From Parietaria judaica (taxonomy: Eukaryota; Streptophyta; Magnoliopsida; Rosales; Urticaceae), in NCBI GenBank assembly GCA_954871525.1, contig OX940872.1:6967180-7031179 (forward strand): 64,000 bases of DNA, written 5' to 3'. The position numbers were made by a program, and so were the translations under genes. Positions within the stretch are counted from its first letter, which is position 1, and the number at the start of each line of letters is the position of its first letter. The notes under the pieces are model-generated. The model was not told where the DNA came from. It saw nothing but the letters and a program-made list of their open reading frames with translations, and ran no database searches. Below are positions 22,325-34,249 of the stretch, piece by piece.

Positions 22325-22420
22325 ATAATGGGGCACTCATTTGAGTCTCGTGAGATTTGAAGCCGTGACCTCTTGAATAAGTACATAATAAATTTACCAC
22401 TAGATCAATTAAATTTAGTT
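22325..22420 (-). mobile_element. tRNA-derived SINE remnant
   Basis: On the minus strand GATCTAGTGGTAAA (A box) is followed about 45 nt later by GAGGTCACGGCTTCAAATC (B box, GGTTCGANNC-like). The spacing and sequence are those of a tRNA-derived SINE head. It cannot be a real tRNA because the cloverleaf does not close. Confidence 0.6.
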
Positions 22421-22727
22421 TTTGTACAACGTTTCTTAACGTGTGAGGTGTGCTACTTTTATAAGAGTATAAAGCATTCTTTCAACAACAACAAAAAAAA
22501 AAAGTATATATGTATACATAGCTTCATGTAAAAAAAAAATGAGCAAAGTTCACCAACAAAATTCAAAGAGCCTTATCGTCAGTCACAAAGAAAAACATTT
22601 GACATATATATAGTTTTGCAGATAATGCAAAAAAAAAAAAAAAATGCAGCTTAATTTGTTTTTTATCAGTTACTCCTTTGAACTCTTATTTATTTATTTA
22701 TTTATCATTCACCTTTAAAATTAACAA

Positions 22728-22870
22728 GATATGCTTGGTCTAGTGGTAACAAGTACATCACTTAAGACATTAGAGGTCTTGAGTTCGAGTCACCATGAGG
22801 GTAAGAGTGAAATCCAAAAATCCTCATAATCACCCTTAAAATCTTTAATAGGTATGAGTTTGCCACGCAA
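22728..22870 (+). mobile_element. tRNA-derived SINE
   Basis: The plus strand carries TGGTCTAGTGGTAACAAG (A box, 22737) and GAGTTCGAGTCACC (B box, about 22781), then a unique tail. This is the typical promoter pair of plant tRNA-derived SINEs. The 3' end is approximate. Confidence 0.65.
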
Positions 22871-23045
22871 ACTTATAACTTTGTCTCAGTTACGTTGTTA
22901 AACTTTGAATATGTGTGAAATACTCTATCTTTGTTATAATATTATGATTTTCGTTAAAATTTTAAAATAATTTGTCATTTCCTTATCTTCTAAAATTATA
23001 TATCATAATTCATATCCTTTTTTTTTTTTTTATCTTTTACGATTT

Positions 23046-23605
23046 CCTCTCTCTCGACATTACTTCTTGGTATTTCGTATATTGATTTTAGGTGTTCACT
23101 ATTATATGAAGTCTCAAAACTTGTCATTTATTTCTGTCATACTATTAAAAAATATAATTTTCAAAAATTAGTAAAAACATTTGTAACTATCTACAAAAGT
23201 AGCATTTGATATATATTATATGTTAATGTCTCTCTCGACATTACTTCTCAGTATTTCGTATATTGATTTTAAATGTTCACTTCTATGAAGTCTTAAAACT
23301 TGTCATTTCTGTCATACTATTAAAAAAAATATGATTTTTCAAAAAATTAGTAAAAACATTCGTAACTGTCCATTCATAAAAGTAGCATTTGGTATATAAT
23401 ATATGTTAATGTCTCTCTCTCGACATTACTTCTCAGTATTTCGTATATTGATTTTAGGTGTTCACTATCTATGAAGTCTCAAAACTTGTCATTTATGTAA
23501 TACTACTAAAAAAATATGATTTTTCAAAAAAATTAGTAAAAACTTTCGTAACTATCAACATATATAAAAGTAGCATTTGATATATATTATATGTTAATGC
23601 CGAAA
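23046..23605. repeat. Tandem repeat, three copies of about 180 bp
   Basis: The unit starting CTCTCTCGACATTACTTCT recurs at about 23049, 23229 and 23415. Each runs through TTTCGTATATTGATTTTAGG, a GAAGTCTCAAAACTTGTCATT block and AAAAGTAGCATTTGATATAT to TATGTTAATG. Copies differ by small indels. Confidence 0.9.
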
Positions 23606-24508
23606 GATTGATCAACACTTAAAGAGGCTCAAGTTTGAATTTTGGGCCTGTCCCAATGATATTTTGACGATCAAAGGAAGTCTTGAAGCTTGATGGTTCT
23701 TTCTTGACAACCCGGAAATATTGGGCCCAAGTTTGGATTTTGGGCATGTCCCCGTATATGAGAAAACAAGAAAACATGAACTTAAAGGGGTACGGAGGGG
23801 GTGCCTCCGTATCCACCTCCGACGCTAAACATTAATTGGGTATTTAAGTCGGGATATTAAACAGAAGGGAAAACAAAGGTTTTATCGCTTTAGAGAACGT
23901 TTTTGTGAGTTTGTGATGACTTGATAAAGTTAATCTGAGTTACCGTTTTGATTTAAATGAGCTTCTACTTATAGAAGGGTGCATGGACCTCTTAGTAATT
24001 ATTAATTACTATGTTAGGCTCCTGAGCAATTAAGATATTGCTTGCTCGGTGCGCAACGCTTTTGATAAAAAAATTCGAGGCTTTTTTTTTTTTTGCGGCA
24101 GAGGTAACAAAACTTCCTATTGACTCTTTTTTAACCGGATCCCGTCGACATTTTGGGCCGAGTCCCGTTGTCCTTTTCCGGGCGGGGCTCCTTTGTGGGT
24201 GTTTTGGGCTGGGCTTTAACTTTTCTAGTCTTCGAAAAATACCCATAACATTATATGTTTACGATGAAAACTCAACCACCCTAAGCGTAGATTATTGAAA
24301 ACATAAAACCACCGGCTCACATTTTTATATTTTGACTTCGTACACTATGTAAATTAAAGGGTTAATCCTGTCAAAAGTTCTAATACTTTGAGAAATGGAT
24401 CTGTTGGTTCTAATATATTTTTTTGCCCGGACAAAATTCTGTTTCTTTGTTTTTTTATCCCCATCGATACTTCAGCAAGATTTCCGTCTATTATTACTCA
24501 TACCACGT
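23606..24508. other. Unassigned sequence, possibly retrotransposon-derived
   Basis: Moderate-GC sequence with ATTTTGGGCCTGTCCC/ATTTTGGGCATGTCCC at about 23639 and 23735 and a GGGTATTTAAGTCGGG motif at about 23838 that resembles a promoter inside an LTR. No coding domain is recognised, so it is left unassigned. Confidence 0.3.
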
Positions 24509-24815
24509 GTCAATCCTAGACCTGTGCATGGCGACGTCGCGACCGGTCGTGGCGAAATCGCCAGAAATCGCCAAACGTCAATCGCGATGCGTCGTGGTGG
24601 AGAGACTCGCGATGCATCGCGATGGAGAGAGAGAGTGAGAGAGAGACAATCTGTGAGAGAGAGAGAGAGAGGGAGAGGAACGTCGCGATGAAGCTTGGAG
24701 TCGCGAACAGTCGCGATTCAGGGCCCCGAATCGCGAAACGTCGCGATTGGCCGGAGAACGCCGCGATGCATCGCGACCGGAGCTGGCGACGTTTATGTGC
24801 AGCTCTAGTCAATCC
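24509..24815. mobile_element. Short hAT-type MITE, second copy, perfect 8 bp target duplication
   Basis: The element 24517-24807 (291 bp) is flanked by GTCAATCC on both sides (24509-24516 and 24808-24815). It begins TAGACCTGTGCATGGCGACG and ends with the complement of TAGAGCTGCACATAAACG. TCGCGATGC, GCATCGCGA and related palindromes recur through it, including TCGCGATGCATCGCGA at 24608. A GA-repeat tract is embedded at about 24624-24675. The shared ends and motifs place it in the same family as 21116-21379. Confidence 0.9.
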
Positions 24816-24819
24816 TGCT

Positions 24820-25500
24820 TTGTGATTCCGATGAGGACAAGTTCATTCGTCGGACTTGGCAGGGTTACAAATATCGAGTTGTTCTACTTGGCGCCTATGT
24901 ACTTCTATTTTCGCATAGGCGAAGCAAGAGGTACGACTTGAGAAAACCCTTTTGGCTCGGTGAAGTGCTAAAATTGTCGATTGAGTATTGTGTCATATTG
25001 TTTCTCGCAAAATTTGAAGAGATTCAGACCATCATTTTAGTTACCAACTATGTGGGTGTGCTTGACTTGATTTTTGTGCGGCATGGTATTTAGCAGTATT
25101 GGAACTTCTTCGATCTCAGGAATCCTGATTCCTCCACTAAGAACATCTAATAGAGAATAATGTGTCTAAGAGGCAAATTATTATGAAAAATAAACTTTAA
25201 AAAGTAATATATAACATAAATTCACAAAAGTATTCCTATTATTTACTTTGATCATAATATATATTAGACACTAGTTACCATAATATATAAATACGAAAAA
25301 AGAGTCCAAAAAACTTATTATTATAAAAAAAAAAAATTGAAGAGTAAAGACAATGGAAACGAAATGATTAGAAGAGAGAATAGTGTTGAGAATTGAGATG
25401 TTGGCTTTCATGGAAGAATCCTCCACTCGGTTTTGGCTTTCCCGTTGAACTTTATCCACAAAGTCAACTCCTTCTTCCTCATCGCCGGCGATCCCAATCT
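24820..25500. other. Intergenic / upstream flank of TIP1
   Basis: No gene is called. The last 100-200 bp are probably the TIP1 promoter and 5' UTR; a pyrimidine-rich leader (CTTCTTCCTCATCGCC) precedes the ATG. Confidence 0.5.
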
Positions 25501-25581
25501 CATAAACCCTAGAATCCCCCCAATTTCTGCACTTCCTTCCCACTCGATTCACTCCACCTCCAACTTCTCTTTGATCAGAAA

Positions 25582-28500
25582 ATGTCGTCGGAGATCGAGG
25601 TCGTGGACGACGCCGAGGGAATCCCCGCAACCTCCGATTCCAGCGCCGGAGCCGTCGCCGGCGGGGAAGAGGAGAGCCTGAGGAGCGACGTGTACACTGC
25701 GGCAGCGTACGGCGATCTGGAGAAGCTGCAGAGGCTGGTGGAGTCGGAGGGGTGCTCGGTCGCCGAGCCCGACGGCAATGGCTACTACGCGCTCCAGTGG
25801 GCCGCGCTCAACAACCGCACCGCCGCCGCGCAGTACATCATCGAGGTTTTGATTCTCGATTTCGATTTTGGATTCGGATTGTGTTTTAGGATTTAGGTTT
25901 TGAAACTCCGTTCATGTTCTTCATGAATTTGTATAGTGACACGCTATGCTTGTAGATTGCTGAAAGCTTAAATGATTAGAGGTGAAGGGAGATTTGCATA
26001 TAATGTTCATGAATGCATATCTTAGTTTTAATGGTGATTGAGAGGGTTCAGTGACCGTTTTTGCGTTGATTTTCGTTAACAGCACGGGGGAGATGTAAAC
26101 GCGGTGGATCTTACTGGGCAGACAGCGTTGCATTGGAGTGCGATCCAAGGTTCGATCCCGGTTGCGGAGCTTTTGCTCCGGGAGGGTGCTCGGCTAGATA
26201 TTGCTGATAGGCATGGCTACCAGGTTAGATTTTCTATGTTATCATCTCAAATTTCATTTTTTTTTTGGATACCCCCTTGTGAGATAAATTTTAGCAATAT
26301 AAATTGTATTTTTCCGAGCTTAAATTTGAAATTCGTATGCGGAAATGGAGCGATTCAGGTAACTCGTTGTTTCTTGGTCGTAAGGTTTAAATTATAACCT
26401 CAAAAGTAGCTGTTTTTTGGTAATTTTCGTCAGCGAGAATATAGATCATAATTGCATTCACTTCTAGGAGAACCATGATTTTTAATGTGCATGAAGGGTG
26501 TGCTTTTAGCAATTTATAGCTCATGATGATATTGATTTCGATGGACGAATATATAGGACCATTTAATCGAGCCATCTCGTTGATATATGATTGATGTATT
26601 GATCATTTTGTTGTTGATCTCAGACATCGCATGTTGCAGCTCAATATGGGCAGACGGCTTTTCTTTATCATATCGTTTCAAAATGGAATGCCGACCCTGA
26701 TGTTCCTGATAATGATGGACGAAGTCCTATTCACTGGTATGCAAGTCGCAGAAAATGAAACTATAAAGTTCACAATTACGTTTATGTGTAATTGTAGAGT
26801 GTGATTTATAATATTTAATTTATATCTGTAACTCCCGAAATATATACATGACCTATATGAAGCTCATTTGTCAATGCCTCTGCTTTCTGAATACGTTTTC
26901 TTGTCCTTTAGATATTTTGGTTTTGTTTATTCTTTTTGCATTATTTAATCAATTGCACCGATGTTTCGATATAGGGCTGCTTACAAGGGTTATGCTGATT
27001 CTGTACGGCTTCTTTTATTTCTTGATGCACACAGAGGACGCCAAGATAAAGAGGGTAAGTTTCTTCCCGTGTAGTTGGCGGAATCCCCACCCTGAATATG
27101 TTTAATGGTGTATTTTACCCCCTCCCCCAAACATTGTTTTGGTGCACTTTGTCCTCTTAAGTTTCATTTAGGGTGCGATTGCCCTTCTAACTTTTATTAC
27201 GGCGAGGAGCACGCCCTGATGAAAAGAGGGTATTTTGCACCAATATGAAAGCTAATAGAGCAAAGTGACCCATGACTAAGTATTGAAGGGGCATTGCATA
27301 TTTTTTCTTTTGGGGGTATTGGAGCTAAGTTACTCCTTTTTTCTACTGCTAAGTAATTGGTTGCTCGAAACATTGGGGGAAAATAATTACACGAATTGAA
27401 CCTTTATTTTTTATTTTGTTTGTTCTTGTTTTTTGTCAGGTTGCACTCCTTTGCATTGGGCTGCAATTAGGGGTCACATGGAGGCATGCACTGTATTAGT
27501 ACAGGCTGGCAAGAAGGAGGATTTGATGATCACCGATAACACCGGCCTTACGCCAGCTCAGCTGGCCTCTGATAAGAACCATAGACACGTCGCCTTTTTC
27601 CTTGTACGTCTTCCATAACCAAATCGCTTTTAAATTGGTTAGTAATGTTTCTTTATGGCTCATTGGCTTTTGTTTCAGTACTCTATCTTGCAGTGTATTT
27701 TCCTAGGTTTACGTCGTTAATATTTTATATCCGTTTGTACCGTTTTATCAATCTTCCATCTTCATAAAATCAAATAAATGACACATTAATACTGAGATAT
27801 GGACAATGATGGTTGCATGATTTTTCTTTTATACCATAGCATATATCCGTTCGAATGTTTGTAATGTTAATTCAAGTACTAGGGTCATATAGAGGAGAAT
27901 CCTAGACTTAAATGGATGGTTCATTCTATTAATTTATTCTTGCAATTGTAAGCTTATCTATTCAAGTACTAGGGTCATCAGAGTTCGTGACTTTATTATG
28001 GTGATTTTGCAGGGGAATGCTAGAAGATTGCTTGACAAACGTTGCGACGGAAACAGTCGTCTTGGAAAGATTTCGAAACTAGGACTCGCGCCTGTCCTTT
28101 GGTGTATGATATTTGTGTTACTCGTGACATACACACACTCTGTCATTATTGGTACGAGCAAAATTCCTTTTTTTTTTTTTATTCATTTTATTTGTATAAT
28201 CGGAAGTGTAATGCCTCATTCTCTCACGATAGGGTCAAACCTGCCAAAATTAACAGCTGGGTCTGGATTTATTGCTTGGTTGGGAGTTTTTCTTGCGACT
28301 TCTGGATTAGTCATGCTTTACCGGTGTAGCAGGTATGAGCATAATTATCTAGCAAGAGTTAAAAAAAAAAGTGATGATAATTCTAAATCTGTTTTTTTTT
28401 TAACATCAACTGTTTAAGTTTTTATTGGTTATTTACTTATTTTTCTTGCAGCAAGGATCCGGGTTATGTCCAAATGAACGTCCGTGACTCGAACAATATG

Positions 28501-30372
28501 AAAGATGATGTGCGTATTTTTTTGTTATATTTATTTCCTCTGTCCATCTTATGCTTAGAGATTCTTTTAGGCAGCTATTTTATTTTAAAGCTGTTATGTT
28601 TAAATACTCAAAACTTGGTTTTGGTACTCGGTTTCTGTCAGGAACCTCTTTTGAAGATTGAAGTAAATAATCCTGCTCTGCTAGCCGGGAATTGGTCTCA
28701 GCTCTGTTCCACATGCAAGGTTTCATTGATTTCCTATCGGTTTTAGCCTTTTTCTCATCTAATATACAATTGAAGCTTATGCTATCTGTTCGGACTTTCA
28801 TCTAAAACCATTTCCGTTTTTTTCTTCTTTTCGTTAGATTGTGAGGCCGCTTCGTGCAAAGCATTGCTCTACTTGTGATCGTTGTGTAGAACAGTTTGAC
28901 CATCATTGTCCCTGGGTTTCCAATTGCATTGGCAAGGTGAAAAGTCATTGATAAATTATTGAGATCTATTAATTTGCAATTGCATGAACTATTTTTTTCC
29001 ATTTTATGATTTGTAGAAATGTGAGATTTCTCATGAAGGCATCGAGTAATAATATGTTATGACCCAATATCGAAACATTGCCAAATGTAATATTTCATTC
29101 TCGATATATGATGCAGAAAAACAAATGGGATTTCTTTATTTTTCTTGCTTTGGAAGTCTCCGCGATGATTATTACCGGAGGGGTTGCTCTTTCAAGTATG
29201 TTCTGACTAGATCAGCTTTGTTTCATCTATTGGGTTGTAATTTCTATTTTCTTTCCATAAAGTGTCGGGTCTAATAAGAAAATTTCTGCTCGTAGGAATT
29301 TTGAATGATCCCTTTGCTCCGTCTTCTTCTTTCGGATCATGGATTACTTATCTGGGCACTAATCATGTCGGTGCCGTATCGTTTCTTCTAGTGGACTTCT
29401 TCCTCTTCTCCGGCGTCGCCATTTTAACCATCGTACAAGCCTCTCAGGTAAACCTCATACGATCCTTCCATAATCACAAAATCACAAATGCCGCAAATGT
29501 TAATATTTTGCTGTGTACTAATCATGTTCATCAAAGATCTTTGAAGGTGGCTCGGGTTTCGATAATTTCCTGATGGAAAGAACTCTTATGTTTCAATTTC
29601 CTTGAAAAAATTGAAATCAAGTTCCTCGAAGATAAAACAAAGTTCAGATTCGTCTAATGATTATAGAGTTCTCTTTTCTCAAGGGGACTTCTTTTTATAG
29701 TAACTAACATAGCAATCTTTCCTCAACTTGCCGTGTTGTCGTAATTCCTCCCTTTACTTTTTGTTTTTGTCACGAATTTACCACGGAAACGTGTAGTTTC
29801 GAGTACTTTTTTCATGTTAGATAATCGATGATTTTATGTTAATTTTTTTAGCTCAGTGTGATTTTTGAAAGACCTGGTGTAGTTCAAACGTGTATTTGGA
29901 ACATGAGATTTTCATCCTCAAATCGTTCTGTTTAATTCAACAGATCTCGCGGAACATTACAACGAATGAAATGGCGAACGCCATGCGCTACAGCTACCTG
30001 AAAGGCCCAGGTGGTCGGTTCCGAAACCCATATGATCATGGCCTCAAGAAGAACTGCTCGGATTTCTTAATCAACGGCTACAACGAAGACGTAGAGTTCG
30101 TTGAACAGTCAGCCAACACCGATGATATCCGGATGACACGTATGCCGGCAAACCCTAATTTACAGAACGGAAACGTCCACTCTCATCGCGGCAACGACTC
30201 CGGGCACGTCTCTATCGCTGTGAACCCTAGCGGAACTAACGGTCACCACGGTCACGCTCATTCTGCGCAGTGCAGTCACGGTAATCATGCAAAACCGAAA
30301 CCCGATAGCGCTCCGGTAGGTCTTGGCCTCGGCCTCGGACGGATCAATGGTAGATCTGTCGCAGCTTCGTGA
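25582..30372 (+). CDS. TIP1: TIP1/PAT24, ankyrin-repeat DHHC protein S-acyltransferase, 13 exons (631 aa)
   Basis: Exons: 25582-25845, 26083-26223, 26624-26736, 26975-27054, 27440-27603, 28013-28151, 28233-28332, 28452-28509, 28642-28719, 28838-28936, 29117-29195, 29296-29447 and 29944-30372. All junctions are GT-AG and the frame closes. The product attaches palmitate to cysteines of membrane-associated proteins; Arabidopsis TIP1 acts in cell growth and root-hair and pollen-tube tip growth. Ankyrin repeats occupy roughly residues 35-255 (for example [13 protein letters not shown] and [13 protein letters not shown]). Membrane segments follow in exons 6 and 7. The zinc-binding Cys-rich domain in exon 10 carries the catalytic DHHC at residues 400-403 ([15 protein letters not shown]). 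Two more membrane segments lie in exons 11-12, with the PaCCT-type TTNEMAN near the start of exon 13. The tail ends in a His-rich stretch and GLGLGLGR, as in TIP1. Length matches the family (about 620 aa). Confidence 0.95.
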
Positions 30373-31255
30373 CGCTTGTTCGTGTCTATGCCCAGTTTGC
30401 TTTGGGATTGAGTCTTGTATAATAGCCTACATTTGATTTTATTGTTTTATTTTATTTTTTTAATTACCAATAATTTATCTTTACCTTTTTTTTCTTAGTA
30501 TTTAGTTTCTTAGTAGATTACTTATTGAGGAGTAGGAGGGTCTAGAATACGAAATGGCTGAAAATGAAAATATTATGATGATTTAGTAAAATAGACTTGT
30601 AATTACCAATTGATAGATTTTTCAATTTTTATAATTGATAATAACCTAATGCTTGCACTTTATTCAACTCCTATTATCTCACTATCTAGCCATTCTCAAT
30701 TTTCGAGCTCTCAAATCTTGATAAAAACCAAGGTTCAAAAACCACGGGCACGTCGATTGTAAATCCGGAAAAAGGGTATGCCGCATGTTGCAAATACTAA
30801 ATAGATTGCACGGGCATATCGTATGTCGATGAAAATATTTACGGAAAATTTTGAAAAATAATTTTGGTTATTTAGGTAAGATTTTTATGTAAGTTTATTT
30901 TAAAGCTCAAATTTCTACGTTCATTTATTCAATTTGAATTTGTTAGATTTTAAAAAATTAATCAAATTTAAGTTCAAAAAGTCGAAAGCCTCAATCCAAC
31001 GTACAATAGAACCTCTATAAATTAATACTCGATAAATTAATAGTCGCGATTAAATAATATTTTTGTCCGGTCCCGACTCAGACCTAACTAGCTAAATTAA
31101 TAGTACTCTAAATTGTGCCGGTTGAGTTGGTATGAGAAATGCATATTAAAACATAGATTATAACCTATTTGTATAAAAATGGCGTTCAAGAAATTATGTA
31201 TCCGTTCAAGAAATTATAGCATCGTAATATAATAATAAAAAAAGGAATATAACTT
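30373..31255. other. TIP1 3' flank and intergenic DNA
   Basis: The first 200 bp are presumably the TIP1 3' UTR. At 31015-31130 there is a relic with TAGAACCTCTATAAATTAATA and a GGTCCCGACT phrase, matching the ends of the MITE family also seen at 42396 and 45416. Confidence 0.5.
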
Positions 31256-31960
31256 ATGCATGCGTTCAACCAAGGATTTGAATGCCGTTTTTGCCGATAA
31301 ATCGTTTGCCGTTATCGACGGAGTAATCGTTTGCCGATGGATTTATCGATGGAAAACCTATAAAATTTATCGTTTGCCGTTACTGAAACTTATCGAACTT
31401 ATCGATGGATTAATCGGTTATCGATAGATTTATCGATGGAAAACTTATAAAATATTTTCATATATATTTTCATACATAAAATATTTTTATAACATAAAGT
31501 ACTAAATGTATATTTTCCTTAATAATTGAAAAACGTCAAATTACAAAAAAAAAATTATGTCAGAATCATAGTATCAGAATTATATAGAATGTTACAAAAT
31601 GAAGTTACATAAAAAAAGAAGAAGAAATAGCTCAATTTAACCAATTTCAAAAAAAATATTTACTTTTCCCGCAATAAGGTTGCGATTCGGGAAAACGTTG
31701 AATTAGAAATAATTATGTCAACCTACATTTTATAAGTTATATAAAAAAAACTAACTAGTTTAACTTAACTAATTTCCAAAAATATGTACTTTTGCCGCAA
31801 TAAGGTCATAATTCAGAAAGACATCAATTACAAAAATAATTATGTCAAACTAACAGTTTTGTAATTATATACAATGTTACAAAATGAAATTACAAAAAAA
31901 AAAAAAAATATATCTCAAATTCACTATTTTTAGTAAAATTGGTACTTTTGTCGCAATTAG
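31256..31960. repeat. Short-repeat clusters
   Basis: 31280-31460 repeats TTATCGATGGAAAAC and CGTTTGCCG several times. 31560-31960 holds a diverged tandem repeat of about 125-150 bp, marked by ACTTTTGCCGCAATAAGGT near 31663 and 31789 and a weaker copy near 31942, with ATGTTACAAAATGAAATTAC at both ends. No coding content. Confidence 0.6.
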
Positions 31961-32629
31961 AAATAATTTCCATGAACCCTTAAATTTAACCAAAATCTGC
32001 AAAAATTCAATAAAAATCACACAAATCATCTTGATTCATCTATATTCCATCATATACTTTAAAAAATCAATTTCAACAACAACATTTGATTCAAAACGTA
32101 AAATGTACAATTAAACTAATATGAAACTCAAAGTTTAACAAACTAAACTTTTCTCGAATCAAGTGTTTAAGAAATTAGCAATATTCAATTTACAATTATT
32201 TGACGCAGCGTAGTCATATATATGTATATATATACGAAATAAAATGTCAAATTATACACTTAATCAGCTATCTTAGTTCCTAGAAGATTTGTATATAATT
32301 ATAGTGTTTGTAAGGGAATAGCACATTTTTATTTTGCTGTGGATTTGGTTGTTTGACTGTCAATATTTAACAAAAAAAAAATTATATAAAAGTAAATAAA
32401 AGATTTCAAATAAAAATTAGGGTATTTTTTTTTAAATTAGTGGTATCTTGTTATTTCGCCAAATAATATTTTTATATAAAGTTTGTTTTTTTTTTTTTTT
32501 TAATTGATGGTTAAATAGCCAAATGTAACACAAAAAGTCATGAAAGAGAGCTCATATAAGCTATTTCTAAAACGGTGAAGCTAAACAACACTAAAATAGT
32601 ACATAAGAGCCAATGTTATATTTATTTTT

Positions 32630-33130
32630 AGGGTTATAATTGGCAAAACTAGCCAAGTTATTTAGAAATGAGGCGGTATAGAATCTAACTTCATAAATAG
32701 TGGCAAAAGTATCCAAGATTATCTTTTTTGGTAAATTGGCGAACCCCATTCACTTTTTTGTTAATTTTTCAATATTTCCATCAATGATGACATCAACAAT
32801 GCAAATCGCAATGCTATTGAGGAGATGAACTGATAATTCTAGTGAGAAAGTGAAAAAGGAAAATAAGAATTAGCGTTGTTGATGTTCAAATAATTTGTGT
32901 TTACATATAGTTTTATTTTGATATTTGTGGGTTTGATCGTTCGAGTTTATTTGTTTGGTTTGCGTTGCCGTCGTCACGGAAGAAAATAGTTAAAAAACCT
33001 TACGAAAAAAGACGAGGTCTACCGATTCACCAAAAATATTGAACGTAGGTATTTTTACCACTGTTTTTTTAAGTTAACTCTGTATCGTCTTATTTTTAAA
33101 CAATCTAAGTACTTTTGCCAATAATAACCT
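32630..33130. mobile_element. TIR element, about 500 bp, with about 90 bp terminal inverted repeats
   Basis: The left end AGGGTTATAATTGGCAAAAC and the reverse complement of the right end (AGGTTATTATTGGCAAAAG) align for about 90 bp, through GAATCTAACTTCATAAATAG versus GAGTTAACTTAAAAAAACAG. The interior has no coding sequence. Long degenerate TIRs suggest a non-autonomous Mutator-like element; a target duplication could not be confirmed. Confidence 0.7.
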
Positions 33131-33261
33131 GCTAATTCACATATCCATCGTAAAAGATGAGCCAATAACACCAATAACCTAAAGAAAAAAAAATACAAAA
33201 TTGGAAAATGGCCAATTACGTGGCTCCGAAACTAACTCGTTAGATTATAGTCATTTTGTAA

Positions 33262-33350
33262 CCAAACTCGTTTGGCTTAGTGGTAACACCACTACATACC
33301 TCTCCAAGATGTTACGAGTTCAAACCCCATGGAACGCGCAAATGCATACT
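33262..33350 (+). mobile_element. tRNA-derived SINE remnant
   Basis: TGGCTTAGTGGTAACACC (A box) and GAGTTCAAACCCC (B box) are spaced as in tRNA-derived SINEs. The downstream body is not defined. Confidence 0.6.
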
Positions 33351-33410
33351 ACCTTTACATTTCGTAAATTTGGCCAATAATGTCACATGTTCTTACATTG
33401 AATATATCTA

Positions 33411-34165
33411 GCAAGGCTAAAAATTTTATAACCGTTTCCCGGCTTTGTCCCGGTTCTGGTATCCCAGAACGATTTTTAAAAAAATAAGGGAAATATAGTT
33501 TGAAACTGGGAACCGGTACTTCCCAGTTTCACCGTTTCACGGTTTATGGAACTGGGAACCGTAACCGGTACCAGAAGCAAAATTTCTCGATTTTTGGTAA
33601 CGGTTCCAGTTTTAAACTACATGTAGTTTTAGATGTTTTCATATTATTTTGTTTTTAAATATTTTGTATGCTTATTGTAGTTTTTGGGTTATATGTAACT
33701 TTTTATGACTTAAACTACGTGTAATTTTTCGTTATTAGGGTTTAATATTTACCATTTTTCATTCTCGACCCTTTCTATCTCTCTTTATCCCTTTCTCATC
33801 CATCGCGTCGTCATATTCTTCTCTTTGCCGAGAACCCTCCACCGCCGATTACATGTCTTCGTCTTCTAATTAGAAGATTTCGTTCGCAAGCAAAATATAT
33901 GTCTCGTGTTAAGTTTTTGTTTCGGCCATTGATTATTGTCTCGTGTTAAATTTTTTATTCGTCCATTGATTTTTCTCTCGTGTTAAGTACCGAATTTTTT
34001 CACGAATATTTTCTTACTTTTTACCTGTACCGGTTCCAGTTCCGAATTTTTAAAAACATATTGAAATTTACAACCGGAACCAAAAATAAAAATCCCAAAT
34101 TTTTGGGATATGTACCAAAAAACAACTAATTTCACAATTCCCGGTTCCGCTTTCACCCCTAATAA
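33411..34165. mobile_element. hAT-like non-autonomous element, about 750 bp
   Basis: Both sides carry inverted, repeated phrases of the type GGGAACCGG/CCGGTTCC: CCGTTTCCCGGC and AACTGGGAACCG on the left, TACCGGTTCCAG and CCCGGTTCCGC on the right. The right end reads, in complement, TAGGGGTGAAAGCGGAACCGG, a typical hAT terminus; the left end (AAGGCTAAAAATTT) is degraded. TCTAGCAA and TCAAGCAA at the two flanks may be the target duplication. No ORF. The related copy is at 19908-20340. Confidence 0.6.
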
Positions 34166-34249
34166 TATCAAGCAATGCGAGAGTGCATTGTAACCTTAGC
34201 CGGCACTACCACCCAATAAAAAAAGGTCAACTGCGGCAAAAATACCCAA

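Noticed and set aside
22728..22810. A functional tRNA gene
   Set aside because: A and B boxes are present but the acceptor stem and anticodon arm do not pair; it reads as a SINE head.
24622..24825. ORF rich in Arg and Glu
   Set aside because: Product of the GA-repeat tract inside the hAT MITE.
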